From Progne subis subis (lineage: Eukaryota > Chordata > Aves > Passeriformes > Hirundinidae), in assembly GCA_022316685.1 (NCBI GenBank), contig JAKJHU010000014.1, positions 4,149,001 to 4,213,000 on the forward strand: a stretch of 64,000 nucleotides of DNA, read 5' to 3'. Below the pieces are notes generated by a model. It was not told where the DNA came from, did no database searches, and was given only the letters and a program-made list of their open reading frames with translations. Position numbers and translations under genes: made by a program. Positions within the stretch are counted from its first letter, which is position 1, and the number at the start of each line of letters is the position of its first letter. Shown piece after piece: positions 1 to 11,362 of the stretch.

Positions 1-1709
1 TATGAATTTCTGGGCACTACTTTGGGATCAGCAATAAAAGAAATTCATTCTCCAGTTACCTCCTAAAGCAACTTAGCATACCATGTGTGATGAAGAGTTA
101 TAGTCTGCTTGAGAAAAGATACTTAACTCCTTACAATGCAGCAATAAAAGATGCTTGAACCGAGATGAAATATGAAAGCTTTGAATTTGATGGGCTTTGA
201 GAATATCCCTTTGCAAAGTATTATATTTTTATTCTTTTTTTTTTCTTTTCATAATAATTGTTTTCCTACACACTTTGTAAGAAGACCATACAGGCAGAAA
301 ATATTCAGTATTTCTTTTCAATTATGACAAATTTCTTTAACCATTTATCACACTGGAGAAACCTAGGCAAAAAGAAAAAAAAGTAAAAAAAAGGAAAAAA
401 AAAAAAAAAGAAACAAACAAACCCCACAAACAACAACAACAAACCCTCAGCATAAATCACTTTGCACTCTCTGCACCTCAAAAAGTTATGTCCAGAATCA
501 GATAGGAGGACACCTGCTCAGGACATTTTTTTGTAGTCAACATGCATCCCCTTCAGTACTTGTACCCACACACCCCACACCCTCTGTTTTGCTCCAAGGA
601 AAAATCCTTCTTCTTCTGCTGCTTTAACCTCTCCTAATATTTACTATGCTCTGAAGAATTTTAATGAATATTCCATGTCATATCCATAAAGCAAATAAAA
701 ATGATTAACTAACAGTCAGCACAAATGCCTCTAAAGCAGCATGCTTTCCTCTTTCATGCAGGATCATCAAGTTCAATACCATGATAAAGGTTAAGTTTAT
801 TAAGCATTAGAGAGAACTGAGTTCTCATCATTCAACCCCTCCTTCCCCCCCCCACCCCCCATTTTCTTTTTTTGAGAAACTGCAATAAAAGGAGGTGCAC
901 AGCTAAATGGTGACCTTTAGAAGTACTGTCTTCCTGTGGGAAGAAATGTGCTGTATCTGATTGTTATCTTTTAGAAGATTAATTAGTCTAGCATGCTAAT
1001 TGATATTTTTTGGTAGGTGAGAACAATCAAATAATTGGTTTCTCTTTAAAGGAATTATGTAATAAATGCAATCCAATGAAAAACCGCACTGCTCTGTTAT
1101 AGAGATATTATTTGTTTTAGGTTTAAAAATGTGTCTAAAAAAAAAGAAAAGCACCCATTTGAGTAAAGTTACCTGACAGCACTATGTGGCACAGCTTTCT
1201 CAGCCTGCAAGTCCTCCAAGGACTTAAATCACCAAAGCAGATACATAATAAAGGTCTCCTGTTCAACAGGATGACAGATGTCAGAAAGCCTCGGTATTAG
1301 CGAGCTCCAGCACATCTCAGATCTGCATTATTGCCATTGCCGCCGTCATGCAACTCCCACACAAACACAACAGCATTGAGTCTGCAAAGAGCCAGCACTG
1401 CTACAACTGCTTGTGCTGCCTGGCTTTTACCTGTAACAGTGTCTGTGAACGTAGGCATAACAATCTTTCCCAAGCCTGACTCTCAGAAATCCCACATCAG
1501 CGTGCACGCTCGCCCTGCACACCCTGATGGGGACATGGTGACAGCGCTGCCAGGTGATACACCATGGAGATGTCACAGATTGCTGTGTCACCCACAGCAG
1601 CCAGGCCACTCCCCAGCACCCCGCCTGAGCTCCTGGAACACAAGGCAGCCAAGCAAGGGGGGTCAGCAAAGCCTTGTCCCTCTGCAGCCAAGCCAAATTA
1701 CTTCTCATC
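1..1709. other. AT-rich non-coding DNA with A-rich and C-rich tracts
   Basis: No gene is seen here. The stretch is AT-rich and apparently unique. It contains a T run near 234-244, an A-rich low-complexity tract at about 364-443 that grades into (CAA)-type repeats, and a nearly pure C tract at 845-860. A GC-richer patch starts near 1330 and holds an open frame at 1331-1942 (+). That frame runs into the probable LTR that follows and has no recognisable domain, so I treat it as chance. Confidence 0.7.
364..443. repeat. A-rich low-complexity tract
   Basis: Runs of A broken by single G, T or C are followed by short CAA/CAAA units. This is simple low-complexity DNA. It could be the decayed tail of an old retroposed element, but no element body is recognisable upstream. 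Confidence 0.85.
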
Positions 1710-2121
1710 TGTGCAAACACAGGTGTCAGAAAAACCCTTCTTCTGACCCAGAGACGGGGCTCCTCAGTCGCGTTTTAAAAGACTTTTATTCCATTTTCAG
1801 TCTCATGAGAAGCGTGAGATGGTACAGATGTTACAATTCACGCCATCACAACTATTTCCTCGTTATAACATATTATAACCGTTTTTTGGCGTATCCGTTT
1901 TTGCCACACAACACTGCTAATGCTTCTAAGCCAGTCATCTAAAAATACCCCACGTGTGTCTGGGTACAACAGATCTTTCATAGTTCTATTACACCAAAAT
2001 ATCTGGTCTGTTTGCAAGGCCATTGTTTGAAACTTGTTTCTAGTTCCATTTCTCTCTCAACAATGTCTTCTCTATTCTATGGCCTTTCTAAGTCAGCACA
2101 CCTTATCTCAGAGTTTGCACA
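1710..2121 (-). mobile_element. Probable solo LTR of an endogenous retrovirus
   Basis: Read on the minus strand, this segment has the order of a retroviral LTR. It begins TGTGCAAAC, has a TA-rich TATA-like stretch around 1865-1880, then an AATAAA signal at about 1776-1781, a short GC-richer U5-like part, and ends GTTTGCACA. The two ends form a perfect 9-base inverted repeat of the TG...CA type. No gag, pol or env sequence is seen on either side, so it would be a solo LTR. I could not find a target-site duplication: the flanking five bases are TCATC and TAGAT. The true ends may lie inside; an alternative TG...CA pair is 1724-2062. The family is not identified. The polyadenylation signal and end structure are seen; LTR origin is inferred. 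Confidence 0.45.
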
Positions 2122-5100
2122 TAGATGCACAAGGCTATGTGAGCTTTCAGTCAGGCTTTGAGAATTCCCTACAAATCCATTTCCCACACAGGGGCAGCTC
2201 CTGTGTCCGGCAAACCCAGAGGAGTGGAGCAGGCCTCGGTGTGCCGGTGCAGTGAATAACCCACCCCACGCTGCCCTCACCTCGGGGACTGCCCCACAAA
2301 TAAGGGCTGAGTCACACAGTCAGTACCCACCTCCTCCCACAGCACCAGAACTGTCCTCTACACACAGTGCACAGTCCCTTGAGAGGCTGCACCAAGGCTT
2401 ATTTGCCTTGTACCTAACTTCAGGTGACACTCCAGCTCTCACCACATCTGTCGCAAAGCTACCACAACTTGGACCTCTTAAATTTTAAGGCTCCGTGGCA
2501 ACACTTCAAAATGCCCCAGAACAAGCTCCTAAACGAATACAAATTAGGTGTTAGAAGGATGACACCCCACGTAAATGATGGAGTCTCTAAAACCCCAGTA
2601 GATGTTGTTTCTCTCAGCATCAATCAGCAATCCTGGTAAGGACCACAGGAGGCTCAGCCCAGATGCACACAACCAGGAAGCTGCTGAATTGGGACTGGCA
2701 GCGAGAGCTGAAAGAAAAGAGAAAAACCTGCCTGCCTCAGTCAGTCTGAAGTAGTTTAGTAGTTTATTGCTCACTAATTACAAGTTGGGAATAAGGATCA
2801 ACCAACCAACCTGATCCCTGGTGCTGACAGAAGTGAGAAGTACGAGAATTTAATTGTAGTATCTCGTCTTTCTAATAGCACAAATACAAATCCATATCGA
2901 TGAACTTTATCAGACACCAAGGTCTCCTTGGACTTTTCCTAGGAAAGGTCACTAATTTATGGCCAAACCTGTCAGGGTGCCTCTCAACAGTTTGGGAAGG
3001 ACCGTGGTGGAACCTTTGAGCCAACAGTTCCCATTCTGGTGTTGCACAGAGTAGGAGGCAGAAACAGAATTCGAGTTCAGAGACTGAACTAATTAATTTG
3101 TTGTTATTCTTGGAAACCAGTAACAGTATTAAAAATGAGTTTTTTATTAAATGAGACTGCCCTTCTTACCTAGGAAGTGTTTGTTTCAAAGGACAAGAGT
3201 GTCTCAAAACAAACCTCCCAACAGAACCCCAAAGCACTTCTTTTACCAGAATAGTGAACAGTGAAGTACTTGTACCACACACAGAAGCAACAGCAGCAGA
3301 GACACACTCCCCAGATGAGTCCTTTAGCCATGATTTATGGAGATCAGATGGAAAGAGACGAGGGGAAAAGGCAACCGGAGTTCAAGTCCAAAGTATTTAT
3401 ATGCCCAGCCTAGAATTCTGGCTGGAAAGCAAAATAACTGTGCACAAATTCAGGGGTGATTTTTTCGGTTTGGTTTGGTTGGTTGGGGTTTTTTACGTTT
3501 CTTTCAGGAAACAGCTCCAAGGCCACAGTTGCTCAAGCATGGCAAAGCAGCTGAGAAATGGGTTTTTTTTTTTTTGTCTTTTGATAAATTCTCTTCTAAG
3601 CAGGCTTTTGACTGCTGGGCTCTCACTTTCTTGGCTTTGGGAATCTCAATCTAGACAGCTTTGTTGACAAGGGAATGGCAGAAAGCAAGCAACGCAACAG
3701 GACAAGGAGGGAGACATTTCCTAAATAAGAGGTATGCTTGCATCAGGTACAAGGGACAGGAATGTATATTGATGACTTTTAAACTAGAATTATACTGACA
3801 TTATTTCACTCTCCGTAACTGGAAATGAGGAGTAAGATTAATTTTACAGCAGCAGATTTTCCCCATGACTTCAACAGAATTAGATTAAATTAATGTTTCA
3901 GTTGTGCTTAATCTAAATTTTTGTCTTCTAAGCTGTAGGCAAATGGTTTCTAATCACTATTTCTGTACCATCTGATGTTAAAGGTTCATCAATTTTGTTT
4001 CCCACCAATATGATTAAACTCTTATTCAGGCAAGAAAACATTGTTAGTAAGGAAATCAATTTCTTTTAAAACTCTCTCATGTACTTCCATTTAATAGATT
4101 CTTCAACCAAAACAGGAAAAAAATCACTGGTCTTGGAGTTATTTTCTAGCTTTGTGCTGAGCTGTGAGACTGTGATGTTTCTCCTCTCTAATTCTACCTG
4201 TCCCAGACTAGCAGCATGCTGGACAATAAATCTGAATTTCCTCCTACACAACTCTTAAAAAATAAAGAGCTGTTAGAACCGTAAGCTGACAAACAGTGCA
4301 ATTTTAGCTTATTTAATGAAGGACAGAATGAACTTCTACACTAGAAAATGTAACTCCAATTAATATCCAGAATAAAACACCCCGTTCTATTATCAAAAAG
4401 CCATAAAACATCTGGAGTTAACAATAATCTGGCTGGAGAGTACGATATATAACAGAAGTGAAATGCCTTATTGCCGTTCATCATTTTCCATCTTTACAAC
4501 GCTGCTGCACTCACAGATTAATTACAGATATTAGATAAGCAAATTGTATCCCGATGCCCTGGAAGGCTGGCACTCCAACAGCTGCAAGGGCAAAAAAACC
4601 TCATTAAATGGGTGAGATCCCTTTCCCTGCCAGGTCTGCCAGCACGTGATTTCACAAGATCCCTCTGCCAGGCCTTTACCTTCAGCTGTACTTGTGAAAT
4701 ATTTCCCTCCATGAGCACTTTATGCATTCCAGCTTGTGTTAATAGGTGAAGGAGTTTTTTGGGTGAGGCAAGGGGAATTCAGGGGCTCCTGACACTGCTC
4801 TCAGACAAACCCCTAAATAATCCACCAGCAGCACAGCAAGAGGGAACTCTGCCATGTGGAGTTGTTTGGTTTGAAGGTACCAATAAACACACTGGAGGAC
4901 AAAATCAGTCTGTTACATTAATAACTACTTATTTTAGGGTAAATACACATTTTAATGTGAGGCTCAAGCACCACAACAGGTCCTGAAGCACTACTAGCAC
5001 CCAAGCTCTGGTGGAGAAAGCCCTTTTTGAAAAAAAAAAACAACCAGCACAGGATTTCAACCCCAGCCATCAGCCCTGGTGTAATGCCACAGCTTTTCAG

Positions 5101-7763
5101 AACCTTAGAGATTCTGGGGCCTTTCCCAAAAAGCCACATCTGGTTTGGGAAGCAGGGAGAAGGGACGTGCTCTCCCCTCTGCCTCCTTAGCAGTCACGCC
5201 TTGGGCACAGCTGGAGCCTGATTTTAAGGGAGCTGGCTCCAGCAAGCCAAGTTCTGAGTGGGAAGGAGAGTGGAGCACATCTCTCCAGCCAGTTCACTCA
5301 CAAGTGTCCCCTCTGCCCTGCTGAAAGGGTGAGGACAAGGACTCTGTGTCACCCTGTGCTGCCCTGGTGAGGAGCCACCTCTGAGCCTCACACAAGCAAA
5401 GAACAAGGCAGGTATTCACAAAACGACAACCCACCCTGGCGTGCTTAGCAACAGCCTTCCTCCTCTGCGAGGCATTAAGAATGTATTTTGAGCTACTTTC
5501 AACAGCACCACACCTATATGATAACATATTTTATTCCCTAGAAAAATAAACTCAGCCTCCAGCAAGGAGGAGTATGTAGCTCACCAGCAGACATGGGGTT
5601 TTGACAGCTGACTTGTCAAACAACGGTTTGACAACCAAACAACCAAAGGTTTGAACAAAAGATAAAATTATTTGTGTGGGCCACCATTTCTGCCAAGAAT
5701 TTCAATGAAAAGTGAGGAACAGCAAAGAGAGAGGGTAAAATACCACAGCCTGGAAGCAGAAGAAGGCTGCAGACAGCAGGGGTCCTGAAAGGAAGGGGAA
5801 ACTAGCAGGAGATGTCACTAGGCATAATTAACAGCTAGGCAAGAAACAACCAGATTTCAGAGGAAATCCTCCTTCTGTAGAGGTTTAAAGGTGACAATAA
5901 AGCTTAAACTGTCAAAAGCATTTGATTAGTATGTTACAGATGGAATTTTAAACTGGCAGGTTAATAATGAAGAACTCCCCATGGTACCTGACTCCCATTA
6001 ATGCTTCTCCTCCTTTACCTGGACCAATCAACCTAAATCCAAAATTTCCCACCACCTGAGAAAATACAGCTGCTGATAAACAAACAGCTTTTCCTAGAAA
6101 CAAATTAAATATTTATGCCATTCTATTACGATGTAAACACTTTGACATTATTTTCTAGCTCTAGATCAGTACCTTCATTGCAAAATTTAATCCTGCACTG
6201 TTCCCTGAAAACTGCTTAAAAGTATGTTTTAGAAACTGTTCACAGAAGGTAATAAACCATACTCAGAGCCATATAAGACTTATAATCTTTGTTCCAGCCA
6301 TTTTAATACTGAAAAACAACTGTGCAGAAGTCAAACAGCCTTTGCTAACACCACATATGCCCTTCCAGTTCCTAATTAGCTGATAATTCTCCAGGTGCCT
6401 GTAATGCACAATTCAAATGCCTTGCTTACCAAAGTATTTAGCGTTCCACAAATAAGTCTTCATACCAATTAAATCCCTTGTTATTATTAAAATGCTTCCA
6501 TACTGTTGTAATAACACAGGATAACACAGCCAATGCTACTCTAATCGTGAGGCTATTCTTTGAATAATTGTGGGATTTATGAGTAATCATTGCTAAGGAT
6601 ACGCCACTATTCAGTAGAGAGTATAGAAAACCTAATAATACCTTTCAAATAAATTTGATTTATATTACAGTATCTTTTAAGTGTGGCATGTACACTAAAA
6701 AAATCTTCCCAAGCCAGTGAGAAGCAGTATTTTATAGGGCAGTAATTTACTGTAGCAATTCCACAGTAATTTACAAGCACAATAATTTAAAAGTGTACAC
6801 AGACAACAAAAATCTATTTTTCTTCTCAAGATCTGAAAATATTGCTAAATATCAGGTTCTATCCAAGAGAAGATTATTATTTCTCATTTTCCCTACAGAA
6901 GGCAAATTAAGAGAGATTATTTGCTCACAGGAAACATTCAGGGCAAACTCAGGAATGAGTCCAGATTTCCTATCAAATAAATCAGCAAGTCCAGCACCTG
7001 CATTGCCTCCACAGAAATATTTAACAGCAGTGGCTTAAAGTTTAGTCCAGTTCTAATCTGTTCTGCTGAACCTTTGTACAGTAGGAGAAATACTTCATTC
7101 ATCATCAGAGTAACTAAATCCATTACTTATACAATAACACACAAACCCATCTTATTACCTGAGGAATTTATCTTACTTTTACCTGAACAGAAGTCTAGGG
7201 AGCTGCAGAGCAAGGAGCTCCTACTATCAAGATTAACACTTAGAAACTGGCAGGAACTCTAAGGAAATCAATAAGACTTTCAACAAGAAACTTGACATGA
7301 TCATCTACTAAGTTCAACTAAAGAACAAAATTAAAAACCAGCCACTACTAAAAAGCTTCAACGTGGAATAGAAACAGAAACGTCTTAGAGAATTATTTAA
7401 TTATCAACTTACATATATGGAGACTTTTAAAGTGATTTTCACACACAGGACTAGTCAAACCTGCAGAAGTCAGTGTAGCAAGATCATTTCTTCCAGGCTG
7501 AATTAGCCTCAACATTCCTTCACCTGTGGCTAATTTTATACCCCCTCCTACCCAAATCCATCCAGCCTTTTACTTTTCACTCCGGGGAACAGCTGAGACA
7601 AGTGTCAAGGAGGTCTCCATGTGCTCAGCTTCCTCCCAAAGGAGAACTGGCAAAGCTTCCAACGTGGTACACGAATTGTGCTCTGCCAGGGCAGGCAGAA
7701 TTGTCATTATGGGATGCACAAGGGAAAAATCAAGGATCAGCTACTGGGATCAGCACCTTGAAG
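2122..7763. other. Long non-coding stretch, mostly AT-rich and unique
   Basis: I see no gene, RNA gene or clear mobile element. Composition alternates. About 2190-2750 and 5130-5480 are GC-richer, while 3720-4470 and 5870-6790 are strongly AT-rich. The 6060-6560 part has forkhead-type TAAACA words and a palindromic homeodomain site CTAATTAG at 6372-6379, so it could be regulatory, though nothing here proves it. A 10-base unit, ATAACACAGG, is doubled with one change near 6513-6532. Open frames here are short and unrelated to known proteins. Confidence 0.65.
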
Positions 7764-7779
7764 ACACACACACACACAC
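7764..7779. repeat. (AC)8 microsatellite
   Basis: Eight uninterrupted AC units, short enough that it may not be very variable. It is embedded in otherwise unique sequence. Confidence 0.9.
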
Positions 7780-7913
7780 CCCTTTTGGAGATGTCTGGAA
7801 CATTTACTCAGCTTCAACAGCAAGGGTTACACTTGCATTGTCATCAGCTTGGGAAGTTCCATGTTCCCTGCATTGTTTTAAGAGCACCATATCCATGACT
7901 GCCTGGAAAAGAG

Positions 7914-7929
7914 TTTTTTTTTTTTTTTT
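7914..7929. repeat. Poly(T) tract, 16 bases
   Basis: Uninterrupted T run about 80 bases before a long poly(A) tract at 8009-8045. The 79 bases between them are unique sequence. The T and A runs could pair as a long hairpin in single-stranded form. Confidence 0.9.
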
Positions 7930-8006
7930 AATTGCCTATCTGTGATGTTCATTTCTAACACAAAATGGAAGTCTGAGGATTCTGCTAAGCAGCAAAATAT
8001 CATGTG

Positions 8007-8008
<2 letters not shown>

Positions 8009-8045
<37 letters not shown>
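8009..8045. repeat. Poly(A) tract, 37 bases
   Basis: One of the two longest homopolymers in the window, with no interruption. A retroposed gene copy would leave such a tail, but no open frame or recognisable cDNA lies before it, and I found no matching target-site repeats. Avian CR1 does not use poly(A) tails. The count may be inexact because long homopolymers are error-prone in sequencing. Confidence 0.9.
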
Positions 8046-8047
<2 letters not shown>

Positions 8048-11000
8048 CACAGACAAGCACATTAGAAAGAGATTATTTGTAAAAACTGTTCTCCAAGATA
8101 TCAATATTTATACGTTGCATACAAAATATAATAAATACACACAGAGAAAGGAAGTGAAAAATCACAACAAGCTGCTACAGATAAACAAATCTGTTTATTT
8201 TTTCCTTCAGAAGACACTGGTTACTCAGGCGAAACACTCTTTTAGCAAACCATGCCAAAAACAGAAGCCTAAATATTCCAGAGATTAATAACAGCTAAAG
8301 TGTTGCTTCTGGTCTCCTGCCCAGTGAATGCTGTTCTAAAGGAACAACAACATTACAAAGCCAACCATCACTACACAACATTGGACTCCACCTCCTCCCT
8401 TTTTAAAAAGCAAATTACCCACACACTAGAAAGAGACATTTACTGATTTTATTAAGTATCAAATCAGATGGACAAAGCTCACCCAAAAGGCAGTAGAATT
8501 GCCAAGTGAAGCCAGGCAATTCCACATTAACAACAGCATTCGGCAGCATCATAAAGGAATTTATTACAGAAAAGAAAAAGGAATCTTGGCACACAGATAC
8601 AGCTCTAGACAATTAAAATAGTAAGATAAGAACAGATGTGAAAAGCTCTTCAGAACGATAGCTGTTCTCAACAAGTCTTTAATGGAAAATCAAATTCTTA
8701 TTTAGTGCACCCAGAACACATCACTAAATACACCATACATGACTTGACACTGTGCCTCAGGGGCAGCAGGTTACTGCTAAATAACAACAGGATTTCCACC
8801 CAGGGCAAGGGCCTCAAATTGCACAGTAACTATCAGGTCACAGAGGCTTCATTGAAACTGGGGCCTCAAGTGGGGAAAAAAGAAAATCCTCCTTTTCCTA
8901 AAATGTTGAAATTGTGTTGTCTGAAAGCTGAAGGTTTGTGTTCTTTGATCAGAAGTTTTCCTATAATTTTCCCATGTATAGATGTGCCATGCACTCTACA
9001 ATCAACTTGTAGCACTCCTCCATTTTTTTTGCAGCATTCTTACAAAATGATAGCATACTAAATGTTTTGGGTTTTTTCCCCAGTCATGTAAAATTGAGGG
9101 AGAAAAATGTTTGTGTGAATTATACAAGCACTTTGCATACATGGAAAGTATTTATTTTAGCAAAGCAAATATCTGAAAACATCAGATTCCAACACATTTC
9201 TCTACATCCAGGTATCCAGGGAATCACGTAAGCTTTTCTTTCTCTTCTGTTGTTTTATTACATGGATTCTCTAACATGTGAGTCAAGCAAGCACAATTTC
9301 ATTAAACCAGTGAAGAGAAAGGCAAAGGCACAAAATTGGTACAGATAGAAGGCTCAGATTAGTAACTTATGACAGCCAATCTGATTTTTTAGTGGCAAAG
9401 TAAGTACGGAAGATTGTATGTCTGAACTTTTTCCTGATGATTCATTAATATCCTTGCTCACATATATCCAAATTGTGCTGTCAGCACGTGCCACATCGCC
9501 AGGCAGAAGAATATGGGAGCAGCACTACCTTTGCATCCACGGAAAAAAATTCCACAGTGCTTAAGAGTGATCACTTGCAATGAAAATCTTCCTCATTAGC
9601 CATTTTTACCGAGCAGATACCACTTTGCCTCACCGCTGGCACCTCTGCCTGTCCACACCTTTGACTTCCCACCTTGGAGTTAAAAGATAAACAACCTTTC
9701 TCTGCCTTCCAAGCTGTCACTCCGAAAGCCACCCATGGGCAAAATCACAGCTACGGCAGGAAGTCATTAAATAAATTAAGTGCATGCCTCAACCCATCGT
9801 TTGAATCAATGTATGTAAAACATGGGCAGAAAATAATACAATAAACTATTTAAGCACCCTTATCTTAATTTACATTTACTTGTCTAGTAATTTAAATTAC
9901 TTTTTTCATTTTTTTGCAGCACCTGGAAGAAATCATTAATATGATATTTAATTTGTATATGCATTACAGCATCAAACACAAGGTGCAGGAGCAGTATGCC
10001 AAACACAACACCTTGAAAAATTTCAACCTAATTTAACTGTGCTGATTTTTTTGGATGAAGTGTAGACCTCCATTAGGAATCCACATTATTTCACTTTAAC
10101 CAACCTTCAGAGAGGAGGAACTTATGAGATGAAGGTAAAATATACAAAGAATAACACAGCGTGTGAGAACACAGAAAATATTCCTTTGGGTTTTGCTTTT
10201 ATCAATGCAGTTGATAACAATTAAACCTCAGAAGCCGCATACCTGAACAACATGGTGCCATTTATTTTGATTACAGTTTGGGTTTTTTTCATGTGTAAGC
10301 CACCAGCTTACAGGCAAGCCCAAAAAACCATACATCTCCTTGGTAACGAACTGAGCCCAGCTCAAGATCTGAAAAGCACTTCATCCCCCTCCTGTCCCCT
10401 GGCCAGGGATGGCAGCTGAAGGGGCCCTGGGTGCCACCACCCAGGAGTTTCGCCTGGAGACAGGTGACAGTCTCCGTGTCAGTGAATGGGACAGCCTGGC
10501 CTTCCCAGGTGGAATTATCAGACACTTCTCACAGGCAGACCCACAAATATGCACCAAAGGATTCTGTTGTGGTTCCACTGCCCTAATCCCAGTGTAGTTT
10601 GGCACATCCCACAGCCACTCCAAGGCTTGTCCAAAAGGACAATTCCCACTCCCTGGTTTTTCCACGTGGATCTCTGGTGTTGGCTGTTGGTACTCCAGTG
10701 CAGTGAGTGATAGTTGATGAATATCTCCCTAACTGCACAATGTGAAACTGGATGGAAGGAACCTGTTATTGATGGCACAATGCAGTATAATGGAATTTTA
10801 TATAGATCTTATGGATTTCTTCACCTACAAGCATTATTTCAGAAAGAGGTTTAAGCAAGAGTCAGCCTGACTTCTGTTTTTATCTCACAACTATGACAAT
10901 ATAATTAAGCTGTGAATGATATATCAAAGTACCATACACAAAGATGAATTGACAGGAGTAATTTTTACTGCTCAGAAGCCTTTGGTTTCATATATCATAA

Positions 11001-11287
11001 TATCCTGTAAAGCAAGCCCATGACATCTGCTTGACTGCAAAAGCAATAGCTCGGTACAAACCTCAATTCATCCTTCAAACAGGCATTTGTGCTCCCTGCT
11101 CATTACCACCGCTACCTGCACAACTGCAGTTGGAACCTGCATCATTCATGATTTCATTTCTTTATTAACCGCTTACCACAAACAGAGGGGAGAATGTGCC
11201 ATATTCTGGTATGGCAGTGTTTCATATGAATCCTCAACAGATGTTTTCCTTCTTTTGAAGCTGCTAAAGAACAGAATTTGGCGTATT
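8046..11287. other. Non-coding stretch with an exon-like segment
   Basis: No gene is confidently seen. AT-rich unique DNA dominates, with a GC-richer patch at about 10380-10720 whose open frames on both strands resemble nothing known. A pyrimidine-rich tract ends in TTTGCAG at 9919 and is followed by 38 open codons and a stop at 10034-10036. It is described separately in the findings because it has acceptor-like form but no recognised product. Confidence 0.6.
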
Positions 11288-11362
11288 GGTGGACTTGGCA
11301 GGACGGGGTTAACGGTTGGATCCAACGATCATAGAGGTCTTACCTTAAATGATTCTGTATCT
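11288..11362 (+). mobile_element. CR1 LINE 3'-end fragment, old
   Basis: The segment carries the CR1 3' untranslated wording 'ggggttaacggttgga', 'gatcatagaggtct' and 'aaatgattctgtat', with several differences from the usual form. It ends at the place where CR1 has its short ATTCTATG-type terminal repeats, so the element reads left to right. Only about 75 bases remain, and no reverse-transcriptase part is present. Confidence 0.75.

Noticed and set aside
1331..1942. 203-codon open frame (+), the longest in the window
   Set aside because: It crosses into the probable LTR at 1710, has no recognisable domain, and its length is within chance for 64 kb in six frames with a GC-richer patch.
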